Below are positions 26,263 to 37,192 of a stretch of DNA of 64,000 nucleotides, one piece after another. The stretch comes from Larimichthys crocea (Eukaryota > Chordata > Actinopteri > Sciaenidae), in NCBI RefSeq assembly GCF_000972845.2, contig NC_040018.1, positions 10,017,157-10,081,156 on the forward strand, written 5' to 3'. The position numbers and the translations under genes were made by a program. The notes under the pieces were generated by a model. The model ran no database searches. It had not been told where the DNA came from and was given only the letters and a program-made list of their open reading frames with translations. Numbering within the stretch: the stretch's first letter is position 1; each line of letters starts with the position of its first letter.

Positions 26263-29200
26263 ATTCTTAAACATGTCTGAACATCGACACCTCTTATGAC
26301 CACTGGATTTATGCCCTTTGCCTTTTTTAGTCATTATCTTCCATAGTCGTGTCACTAAATAACACCTTTCCAGCATTGTGTTCCTGTGAAATGCTGAATC
26401 TATCAAATTTTCTCTTCTGTGAAGTGTCTTATTTCACCCATAATGCATTGTGTGACAGGCTATCAAAGTCAGCCTTACATTAGTCATTCATTGGGAGGCT
26501 TTATATAACAACTGCCAGGTCTGATTTAAGGTTAGATTTTAAGTAGGGCTGTACCTGACTCAGAAGTTGTCAGTTAGATTTGGCTGTTCAATACAAAGAT
26601 TCCACTTTTCATTCCTTTCTTTTTCAGTTGAGCGCCACACTTTACAACTGCTCATAGCTTACCCATAAAATCACAGTGAATAACGTGGAAACTGTCCTGC
26701 TGGGCTGTTGAAAGCTCAGTCACAAAAATCAACCGCAGCAGTGGAGAAGGTTATACCAGTGTGTGGCTCAAAAGTGGTTTAGCCAGCTTCACTTACAGTC
26801 AACACCGCTGTCCTGTCTGACACTTTTTGGCATCACGCTTCCCTCTGTTAACTAGAATTCTACTCCACGTTCATTAGTTAGTTTTGTGAAGCTTACAGCC
26901 TGCAGTGCTGTTGCTCCAGGGTCATCAACTTTTTTTGTAGCCCTAATGAAGTCAAAGGTGAGGTATATTTTTAATGCAATTAGCACCATAAAAGGTTCAT
27001 AAACCTCTCATCACTTACTAAAGCAATAGCTCCAGTTATGTATTTGGTAAATTGTAAATGGAGAGAGGGGTGTAATTAGCTTAACTATAGTGATTAAAAC
27101 AGGCTACCTCTTGTACAAATATCACATTTCTGCACATGTGCAAAAAAAATACATATCCAATCCCAACTTGAGGATGTATTGAACCCAAAGCAGCAGTGTA
27201 GTCCCCTTTGCATAATACAATTGGCAAGTTATTGATGCTCTATTTTTTTACAAAGTACACATTCAATATTCTAGTTGCACTGTACAGTTTCAGTTACTTG
27301 GTGAGGTGCAGGGATTTATTTCTGCCTCATTTTTGGATTTGCTGTGCAAGCTCATAGGCATCATTGACTTTAATGAAATATGGGCCTGAGTTCTTCGTGT
27401 AGGCACTGGGAGACATTTTCCAATTTATAATGATTGCACACTGATACATCTTTCCTTATAATATAGTCAGACAGAAAAAGTACAGAGAGAGAGGTGACAG
27501 CAGAAGAAAACCACTACAGCTGCAGCTTTAGTTGAAGGTAAATGCACAAAAACACTATTAACCAATTACTTAAATCTGAAACTGTTGCACTCATCACCTC
27601 CTGAGCATTAATGCATAGTTTACAGGTGCTCTGCACCCTTTATGGTATAAACTATTGGAGTTTTTTTATCGTTTATTAATTTTTTCCATATTGGATCGTG
27701 GTATTCTCAGTGAGCCGCCCACTGCTCGGCACTTAGGCCAGCAACAGGCCATGTAGAAGGCATAATAATTAGGACTATTTCATCATGTCAGTTTAGTCCT
27801 AAAAATATCCGTGTTTATCATAGTCATACTTGCTTCCTTTGCAAGATCATCTAAATTTCTTGCCTGTGTCATGGTCCCGGGTTATCGTTTGTCATTCTTG
27901 ATTACGGGCTGAAGGCATCGTGTATGTGAGCACCCTGTTAGTAACTGGTACAGCCACGGGGCTTAGTGGTAATTAAATCCCTCGAACAACAAATCATTTT
28001 ACCAGTCCTACCTATGCCCTGACATCCTGTCTGTGACCAGGAAATGATCCTCCCACCCACACACACACACACACACGGGATATCAAATGCATTTAGACAG
28101 AATGAAGCCGATTCAGAAATGCTCTTTCTAAGATAAGTTGAAACATCTGACGTGCCGATCTGTAGGTCACAGAGGCACAGAGGAAAGCAGGAACAGCTTC
28201 TCTCTATCTCTGGATAACAAGTGGGTTGCTGTTGTATGTTAAACGTTATTTCCACTTCACTTTTCAAATAAGTTTGTACTCTAATAGATATACATTTTAG
28301 ATCATGTATAAGTGAAGAACACTAGCAGCTCCAAATATTGAAAATCAAGTATGCATGACATGAGGAATAGTAAAAACGTATTCAGAAATCCTGTTATCAG
28401 GCTGCTGGGTGATTTTTTTTTTCTTTTCTTTTTTCATGGACAGCTCATCAACTGGAAAGAGCTCTGCAGAATACAAGACAGGGAGAGACCCAGAGACGTA
28501 ATAAGCCAGAAATAATGACTGCTGCTAATGTTGGGTTAGTGGCACAGGCAAAGACTAGATAAGTTATTAAAATCATGAATATTCTGTGATGTGCTAACCC
28601 CTGTCACTGTGCTATTTTGAGTATTTTAGACTTAAGACCCTCAGTGGTCAACTGAATGTGAAACTTTAATATTTAGTGTAGCCTAACGAACGACGCAGAT
28701 GACTATTTATGAGCTGAAAATAACAAACTGTATGTTGTGTATTTACTTCATATCAAAGATCTAACCGTCATTTTAAAATACCTTTATGTCAAATATTAAA
28801 TCATGTAGCCGGAGGAAAAAAAAAAAAAGATTCATTTAACTAAACTCTCCCTGTATCTGTAGGACAGAGACAAAAGGTGCTGACGCATCCTAATGCCTCC
28901 TCTGCCTTTTCTTTTCAGGTCAGTCATTATCATATCGAATTTGCATCAAATCCTCGCTGTCCCAGAGCAGGAGCAGCACCTTTCTTACCATTCCATGCAT
29001 GTTCCCTCTCAAGTAAATCCTTGCATTAATCTCTGCCCACTACCTCAGGGGCGTCGTCACTCTCTGCTTTTGTAGGTGGAAGTTTTTCCATCCCCGTGAA
29101 CTTTTGAGTGTAATGTCAGACAGCGTTCACGGACGATAAGCTTTGTAGACATTCATAAAATAAAATAATTGATAATAACAGCTTATTTTTCATGTATTTT

Positions 29201-30480
29201 AATGGGTTTGTACAGTAAATATTAATCTTATTTTATTATATAATATTTTGGTTTTTGATTTTTGTTTTATTTGAGTTTTCTTCTCATCTATCTTGTGTAT
29301 CGTGAGCTGCTGTAACAAGTAAATTTCCCCGGTGTGGGATCAATAAAGCCTCTTAGATTAGTTGTGTCCCAGTTGCAGATAAAATGAGTGTAAAAGTGGC
29401 ATTATTTAATAGCATTTCATTTTGGGCTGTAACAATTCTGTTTCATGTTTGCGCTCATTGCTCTTCCCTTGGTAGGTAATTTCTTCCCACCACCTCCAGT
29501 GAAATTTAGCTGTGGCCCATTGCCTTCATTTCAGCCCACCAACACTCCCACCTTCTTGAATTCTTCCCATGACCTCTTTTCCACTTTCTGTGGCTTCCTA
29601 TTAAGGGCTTGCCTATGCTGTGGTTCCCTCAAAATGAGTTGATCCGTCCCCACTTCCTTGTTTTAATCTGAATTTAACTGGCTTTCATTCCATATTTGAT
29701 TGTTCATTTCACCCACATCGGAGCTTTTCATAATGTGAGGCGAGTTAAAGCGAAAAAAAAAAGCACATACACACACATTTTTTGATTCAGTGCAGCTTAA
29801 ACCTCCCTGAGGATATCGAGTGACGTCGATCGAGAATAAACATCCATAAATCCACTTAGAAATCATAGGGGAGAAAATGCTCTTGAACTCCAGAATTTAA
29901 GGAATAATTTTCCACAAGTAGTTGCATGTGGAGGAGGCTTGCTGCTAATTACGTAAGCTATGGAAACGACTGAAACTAACATGATGCCAAATGATACAAA
30001 GTCTCTCTAAGGCCTAAGTGAATATAGAAAATGGATGGATTTTTAAAACTATTAGTTGTCAGTCTGAGTAATGTATAAAAAAAAAAAACACTGATTAATG
30101 TACTGTAACAGCAAAGACTACAGAACTACACAGCTTCATCCATTTAGGTATTATTCATTTTCATAGTTCAGTTGGGTGCCTATGATAATGAGCTGCATTT
30201 ATCGGCCTTAATGGTGCCCAACATGAAATACCATGTGTCACCACATAGAGGTATTACACAGGTCAAAGAACATTACCAGCATTACATACCCTTTGAGATG
30301 ACATCATTTATGTCTGCCAAAAACAAAATGATCTGTCAACAGCATATTTCATTTTCACTAACAATGCAAACTTAGTTTTATTGTCCTACATTCTGTCCCC
30401 ACAAATAAGACAATTGTCTGTAATTGAGGGATTTCAATTTAATGTAGTCAATCTTAGATTTCAATATGTTTTTAGTGCTA
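26263..30480. other. Gene-free stretch with one LINE tail
   Basis: No supported gene is seen. The stretch includes a (CA)n at 28057-28076, A-runs at 28816-28828 and 30078-30089, and the LINE tail at about 29298-29360 described separately. Confidence 0.5.
29298..29362 (+). mobile_element. LINE 3' tail
   Basis: GTGAGCTGCTGTAACAAGTAAATTTCCCC then GTGTGGGATCAATAAAG is the usual 3' end of a common fish LINE (L2/Rex1-like). The coding part is not recognised, so the copy is strongly 5'-truncated. Confidence 0.65.
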
Positions 30481-30499
30481 ATGTCACAACAGTGAAAGC

Positions 30500-30870
30500 T
30501 GGGAAACAAACAACATGAAGGATTGAACCCAAATGTGTGACCAGGAGGCCCAGCAGGTGCAGTTCAGATGATTTAATAACACAAAACTCAAAAGACTCAC
30601 GGGGCGGTGAGGCAGACGGAGGTCAAAAAAAAAGAGAAGGCAGTGCAAACAAGCAAATAAATCTGAGTGGGAGCAGGCAGGAAATCAAAAGTCAAAACTG
30701 CAGGCAAGGTTCAAGAAAACAAAGCAAAGAGCCAAAGAAAAAAAAACACACACAAGGAATAAACACGAGGACAACGAGCAACACGATCTCAAAGCCAGCT
30801 CAAAGTACACTAATGAAGACAGGATAACGAAGGACAAGTGAAACTAATCGGGATTTTAAATAAAACAGGA
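30500..30870 (-). mobile_element. LTR-like segment (probable fish Gypsy-type solo LTR, decayed)
   Basis: On the minus strand the segment reads from GATTAGTTTCACTTGTCC through a G/A-poor body to CTCACGGGGCGG in reverse and a TTATTAAATC polyadenylation-like region, ending near GGGTTCAATCC. The order of words (a CACCTG-like start, a mid-body and a final stretch naming a GGGTCC-like end) resembles fish LTR retrotransposon ends that I know in outline. Terminal TG/CA and a target-site duplication were not established. The 96-codon frame on the plus strand here is low-complexity and not a gene. Confidence 0.35.
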
Positions 30871-31236
30871 AACAAACATTTAACTCAAAGCCATGGCAGC
30901 TAATGCAACAGCTAAATATTAAAGTGCTACAGTACGATCAGCTACAGATTTCACATGCTGCTCTACAAGAACAAACAGTATTTAAAAAAAAAATCCATGC
31001 TTTTCTGTCATTACACTAATTTTACTCTGATTAGTTGAACCATAGACAGAAGCTTTCTTCCAAGCTTACTAATTTAATATGGACTGCATTGTAGCATTAG
31101 CTCTGACACAAACAGCAGTCCAGGAACAGAACAGGAACTCAAGTTGTTTGCACCTGTCATTCATATAGAGGTTGAGGTGTCTGCACATAGATGCATAGTT
31201 ATATCCTAATCCTTGTACTATTACATATATATGCTT

Positions 31237-31262
31237 TACATCAAGTCAAGTCAAGTCAAGTC
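31237..31262 (-). repeat. (TTGAC)n retroelement tail
   Basis: Several AAGTC units read as TTGACTTGACTTGAC on the minus strand, right after AATAAAAT. This is the typical 3' tail of a fish non-LTR element and marks the end of the minus-strand element that lies to its right. Confidence 0.75.
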
Positions 31263-31760
31263 AATTTTATTCATACAGCACATAAAAAAACAACAGAAGT
31301 TGACCCAAAGTGCTTTACAATCAGGGCGGAAATGAAAAACAACAAAACAAAAGAAAAGAAACATGAATAACAAAGTAGACAAGATTCTTAATAGTGCAGC
31401 CTCAGACTCAGCTAAAAGCAAGATCATAGATTTTAAGTAAGATTTTAAACTGGATTTGAAAATATCAATAGTGGGGGAGGACTTTATGTTATGGGGTAGG
31501 CTATTCCAGAGCTTGGGGGCAGCTACAGAAAAGGCACGGTCGCCTTTAGTTTTTAGGCGCAAATTGGGGACTGAGAGGAGCCGATGTTATGACGACCTGA
31601 GAGATCTGGTAGCAGGGTATGGAACTAAGAGATCAGAAATATATTGGGGAGCTAAACCATTTAGGGCTAGCAGGCCAAACAAGATAATTGTTTGGACTGC
31701 TAGCTGTTATTTTGGTCCATCCTGACTTTAAGGATATTTGGATAGGGGTACCAAAGAACT
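31263..31760 (-). mobile_element. Non-LTR retrotransposon 3' end, decayed
   Basis: On the minus strand the frame 31562-31251 reads RLKTKGDRAFSVAAPKLWNS followed by LPHNIKSSPTIDIFKSSLKS. This is the very common C-terminal end of fish LINE reverse-transcriptase polyproteins, where the family form is GDRAF-V-APKLWNSLP. It is followed by a stop, AATAAA and the TTGAC tail. To the right (31560-31760) the sequence carries on as another repetitive segment (GAGCTAAACCATTTAGGGCT, read on the plus strand) without a clear reverse transcriptase core. The copy is 5'-truncated. Confidence 0.7.
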
Positions 31761-31800
31761 AAAGAGCTGTCAGGGGTGTTGATGATTGTGTTGTAATATA

Positions 31801-32185
31801 TGTTAAGAGAGTCATGTAAGAAAGGGTATCTCAAGTCCCATACAGTGTTTCATTCCTGTGTGTGTGTTTCCTTTGACGTGGTTAAGGGAGAGATTTCAGG
31901 TCAAAGGTTAAGAGCAAATTGTTGGGGCATCCTGGGAGAGGGGACTCTCTTTTCTTCTGTCCCTATCTTATACTGATTTATACTGTTGTTTATTTAGACT
32001 GCATGCATTGTATTGTATAACCTCCACAGTATATAAGGGTTTGTCCCGCATAGTTCGAGAGAGTCTCATCATTTGGCCACGGGCTCTCCAAGTAACGTTT
32101 TACTTGCTACGATGCTGAACTTATTGTAATAAACTTGTTATACAACTAAGACATCTTCAACTGCATCACCACTGAATATACGACA
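31801..32185 (+). mobile_element. LTR-like segment, possible solo LTR of an endogenous retroelement
   Basis: The segment starts TGTTAAGAG and ends ACGACA, so TGT/ACA ends are possible. It holds a CAGTATATAAGG TATA box (about 32027-32038), then a GC-richer stretch with CTCATCATTTGG, and AATAAA at 32130-32135, with 50 bases after it. This layout of promoter then polyadenylation signal fits U3-R-U5 of an LTR. No coding part and no primer-binding site are seen beside it. A repeated AATATA at 31795-31800 and 32175-32180 would suggest a slightly shorter element, but then the right end is not CA. The boundaries are uncertain. Confidence 0.5.
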
Positions 32186-32959
32186 AGGTTTAATAGGAAG
32201 TTTAAACTGCTTGGAATATAATAAAAAAGCTGATTTCTCTTATTTTAATACCAAATACTATAACCACAGAGATGCAGTACACAAACCTCACACACACCAT
32301 AAAAAACACCATCAAATAAAAGGTAACTAAATCCAAACAACCTGACCACAACTGGAACTATTTTAGTGATTGTGATCAAGAATCAATAATCACAAACTGT
32401 TTCAAATCACCACAGCATTTAAAAGTGGCACAAGATGTCAGGAGGCTCCAGGATTATTCCAAAACGTCACAAATACAAAAGTCTCTGCTTTGTCCTGTGT
32501 GTCCAAACTCATCAGAGAGGAGCAGTCCTCCTTGATAAATCCCTCAGGGACAGTTTCCCAACATGAGTTGCCATTTTCCTCAGCAGCAGAATGTTGTCAT
32601 ATTCTTCCTGTGTTTCTACCTTCAGCACTAGTTGCAGTAGTCTCTGTGGCAGTATGGACAGTAGCAGCGTGCCTGCGCTTACCTTTGATTAGCAACAGGT
32701 GTCCCTGTCATTTTCCCCCTGTTGCCATGGTTGCTTTTTTCTTTTCTTTTTTTTTTCTGTAATAATATATGCTCTCACATTAGTATTTTGTTACGGGCTG
32801 TTTGTCATATTCATATATCCAAACTTGTTTGCCTCCCAGCTTTTATTATCCTTTCAGTGTACACATTCATAATGTGTTTTCATCTGTGCTGCATCTGAGC
32901 AAAACAAATGGACTGGTCTTTGTTCATTAATTGATTTTTAAATAATCATATTTTTATGT

Positions 32960-33629
32960 TGGTTTTTGTCTTGTCTTGTCATTTCCTGTTTTATTTTGAA
33001 AAGTAACTCTCCTCTCATTTTAGATCACTTGTCCTTCCTCATGTGTCACCAGTCGGCTTGTCTTCCCTGATTCCTGACTGTGTCCACCTGTTTCCCATTG
33101 CCCTCATGTGTCTTATAGTCTGCGTCTCCCTTTGTCCTGTGCCAAAGTGTTTCGGCAGTTCCAAGTCTTGTCACAGTCTAAGCGTGTTTGTTCTTCCTCG
33201 AAAGAGTGATTTTGTGTTGTAATTTTCATAGTCTAGCTTTTTGTTCCATAGTGCTTAATTTAGTTGTTTTTTCAGCCTCCCTTGGAGAGATTTTCAGTTC
33301 CTTGTTTTAGTGTATAGTATTGTCCAGCCTCCACCTTTCAGGAGAGTTTTTGTTTCTTCCCTGTTTTTTTTTTTTCTAGAGATTTCAGTTAATGTTTTGC
33401 AGCCTTTTGATTTTCCTCCTTGAGAGTGATTTTGATTTTGATCATTTTTCATAACCAGTATAGAGTTTTTCCTCCTTAGGAGAGGTTTTTGTTTTCCTTA
33501 GTTTAGTTTAGGTTAGTATTTCATAGCCTGTTGTGTTGTATCACTCTGTCGAGAGGTTTTTGTTGTCTCCAAATAAATCTGCTCACTGACACCTCAGCAT
33601 TTAAGTCCTGTTTGAGTTCCGGCTTGACA
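32960..33629 (+). mobile_element. LTR-like segment, probable fish Gypsy-type solo LTR
   Basis: The sequence is T/C-rich and built like the LTRs of fish Gypsy-type elements. It has TTTCCTGTTTTATTTTGAA near the start, TCCACCTGTTTCCC and GTGTCTTATAGTCTGCGTCTCC in the middle, and AATAAATCTGCTCAC followed by TTTGAGTTCCGGCTTGACA at the end. ATGTT occurs at 32956-32960 and again at 33630-33634, just outside the proposed ends, which would fit a 5-base target duplication, though the left end is then GG and not TG. No internal coding part is present. Confidence 0.45.
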
Positions 33630-35407
33630 ATGTTCGAGAAAAGAACATCCTGATAAATATTTAAAATGCATACTTTTTATGTATGACAGCATAAAAAGAG
33701 GTGAAGAAGATGTACAGTGAACCTCAATTAAGACCTGAAAGTAAGAATAAAAATTGAATCTTAAATTGACCAAATCAAACACATATTAGATACACATATA
33801 TAAATACAAACAATTAAAAAATATATATAACCAAAATAACCAGAGCAATGCAGCACCTTTCAGCTGATAATAATTATATACATTTATACAAAAGAACAAA
33901 TACTATCTAACTAAACTAACCTTTATCTCAGCTAGACCTTTAGTCACAATAAAGACTCTTGTGGTTATAACAAGATAAAATAACAAGATTTTAAACTCAT
34001 TCCCTCACAAATGTACTCTGTTAGAGTAGCACCTTCAGCGTGCAAACAGATCGCAATCAAAATGTTACACGTCAGAATGAAAGATCACAGCATCAAACTA
34101 TTTTCCATCAAGAGTGGAAAATACATTCTGAGTTATTACAAATGCAGCTGTGCTCATTTTCATCCTGAGGTCTCTCAAGGCAAACACCTCCCAGAACAAG
34201 CTTGTATTGTTTCTGTGATCAAGGGCAAACGCATAAATATCTGATACAAATTTGTTAGGCATCAGAAGTGATTTTCACTGTAAAAGGAGTAGATTTGTTC
34301 ATTCTGGACAGATATCATAAAAGCAGCATATAGTTTCATTTTCCATAAAACTATGTGGACACCCACAAAAGCAGTCACACATTCAGACGGAACAATTTCA
34401 ACGTTAATAGTGTGTGCTCCTACAATTTCACTTGACGTTGGTGTTTGCATTTTAGTGATTGTGTGCACGAAAACTGCCGGAAAAGTTCTATATTTTTTGC
34501 ATATGTCATTTTGATGCTATGAATAGTAATCAGTAACTATAACTGTCCTTTGAATAGCAGTTTCTCTCCTGCACGTATGTGTATCAACTGCAGTTCACCT
34601 TATGTCCGTGTATTATCTGACAGCACTTTCCCTTACACATGAACAGACACTACTACAAAACCACTTTACAGGCAATCGGAAAGGCAAATCAAGATCAATT
34701 CTGCTTTTTTTCCCCCCCCACAAGTCTAATGCCCATGTTTCCCCCTCTCTTTGGTTCCTCTGAGTTGCATCTCAGACTCAGAAGTAACATTAAAATGCAA
34801 TGATAATTGAAGAATCTCCCAGGTGACTGGCACTGCAGAGGAAGCACTCTGAGTGTTATCCCAGCCCACATCCTGTTGTGATAATGTTTCAGACCTTGGC
34901 AGGGACAACACACAGCAGCCACTGGGGAGGAGAGGGCAGTGGAGGTGAAGGAGCTAAATGATAAGTCTGACTTCTAAAGCTGTTTCTAAAAGGAACAATT
35001 TAAAAACAAGGAATATGAATTCTCTTCATCTGTCTGTACATACCTTTAGCTTCAGCTGTCATTCATGTTTTAGTTCACTATTTTGGAGGAGAGTACAAAA
35101 TGTACTGGTGGCGTATTAGCTCAGAGACCCTGAAAGATGGAAAATTACAGCCCCCGATGATGTGAAAATCCTTCATGTATCAGCTGTGAAAGAATAACAG
35201 CAGGATAACAGTTTATAGCAGCCAATAAGCTCCAATCGTTGCTGCAGTATATCACTCTGATTTTCACCTTTTATTAGTTCTCTGCATGCCATTTACCCAA
35301 ATATTTACTCATTTTCTATTATTGGTTATAATCATACTCCCTGATGACACGATGATAAGGTTCCAGCTGTTCTTGAGCTCTCCACTCTCTCCATCCTCCA
35401 ACATGGA

Positions 35408-35430
35408 GAAATTATTATTATTATTATTAT
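35408..35430. repeat. (ATT)n microsatellite
   Basis: Seven to eight ATT units occur in tandem. On the minus strand they give a run of Asn codons in a chance frame. Confidence 0.9.
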
Positions 35431-37158
35431 TTTTAAACATTTTTTCACATAATAGCATTTCCTGACATAGGACTTCATATATTAAATGACAGGTAATATA
35501 AATTAAATTAGTAATAAATAACAAATATTGTATATAATAATTAAATAAAAATGAAGTACATAAAATAAATAAATAGTCACATATGAAAAGATGATAAAGG
35601 GGGTATTATAATATATAATATTTGATCTTTACTTTCCAGTCAAGTTCTTTCCACAATTGGCTATTAATTCCCTTATGACAACCTGTCCATATGTCATCCA
35701 TGTAGTATATTCAATTACAACATTTGATTTTAACCATTTTTTCTTAGCGTGGTTGATGTTCTGTGAAGTGTCAGTTGCCGACCTTTGGTATATATGTTGT
35801 ATTGTATAGAGTTCAGGTACGTAAGTAGGACTACATATATCTGCATACTGTACACATCTACATACATATTTGGTTACATATATAAATGCATGGATAAGTA
35901 AATAGATATGCTATTCTTTGTATAAGCATGTGTGAGTATCTGGTTATAAAATGCAAACAGTGGCAATAAGTACTTCTGTAGTGTAAGAGGAGACTTGTGT
36001 CTCTCCAGCTACTTTTTATGGCGTTCGCAGAGGAACACTGTAGGCAGACTTTTCCAGCTAATGATCTCAGATTTGCGTACCACGACCCTAATGATTCACT
36101 AATGCAGTCTCGACCAAGTATAACATTACTTCAGTAGCTCTCACTCATTGTGTAAAATAGCTAATATAATACAGTACAGAAAGTACTTTGGCTATGCGGA
36201 CAGACATATCAAGTTAATGCCACAGTGAAGGGGGGGCTGAAGCGGATGCAATATATGATTGCTAATTGTTAGAGTAGGGATGTCAAATACATTAAACAAA
36301 CATATTGGTCTTCATAAGATGTTCTTATTAAGTGATATGATGTTTAAGCAACAGGGAGAGAGATAGAACTATTACAGCTGCTGGCCTCACTCACTCTGTC
36401 TATTGCTATTATTGTAGTTCATCATGTTTTATTTATTATTTTATTCATATTTCAGGAACATGTGGTTCCTGAAATATTGAATCAATGATCATCAGTTCGT
36501 ATTCTAGTATAGTATTCATGTGATAATGTGTTGTATGAATGTCGAAAATGTTCAGAATAATTATATATTTTCATTTAAGAAGCTTTAAAGTAACCCCACC
36601 TCCCAAAAAGACAACTTATATTCATGTTAGTCTTCATAATTATGTTTAAATACCATGATACTGACCATTTTCTAACAGTGGAACTGTCCTGTGCAGTAAC
36701 CGAACTGGACAGTACCAGCTACAGTGAACTTTTGTTCTGCACAACTTTAGCTTCCATGCCTTTACATTAACAGCACACACATTTAGGCCCAAGTGGTTTT
36801 TTGACTGTCTGTATGGTTAAGATATGTAAATATTCAAAAATGTATCTTGTATCGTGTTGAGAGTTCAAGTCCTAAGCTCTTCGTTTTCAATTCAAATTCT
36901 ATCTTGGAAATAATGGAAAGAAGATTAGCTGTTGATGTTGCTGCTGTTGATAACAGTGACGATAGTGGGTGTAATTGAAAACTGAGCATTCTGAGCAGCA
37001 TCACATCACTCTTCTCACACTGGACTACACCCAGGGGAACAGACAAATGGGAAATATGGGAAACAACTGCGTCACGTGAAGGCGAATCAGATTGTCGTTA
37101 CTGTCCATTTCACTCATTCTACCATCCCCAGTCTCCTAACTCAATACCAAGCCATCAA

Positions 37159-37192
37159 CCCCCGACCAACCCCCCACACCCTAACCCCCCTC
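37159..37192 (-). other. C-rich tract; G-quadruplex candidate on the minus strand
   Basis: The plus strand has C-runs of five, six, three and six bases, so the minus strand has four or more G-runs separated by short loops, including TTAGGG. This meets the usual pattern for an intramolecular G-quadruplex. It is a single tract and not a telomeric array. Confidence 0.6.

Noticed and set aside
30537..30827. 96-codon basic, Gln/Lys-rich frame
   Set aside because: It lies in a decayed LTR-like segment and is low-complexity; not a host gene.
31795..32180. AATATA repeats as a proven target-site duplication of the LTR-like unit
   Set aside because: The implied right end would be ACTG and not CA, and AATATA is common in this AT-rich DNA.
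37185..37192. CCCTAA words as interstitial telomere repeats
   Set aside because: Only one unit is present within a generic C-rich tract.
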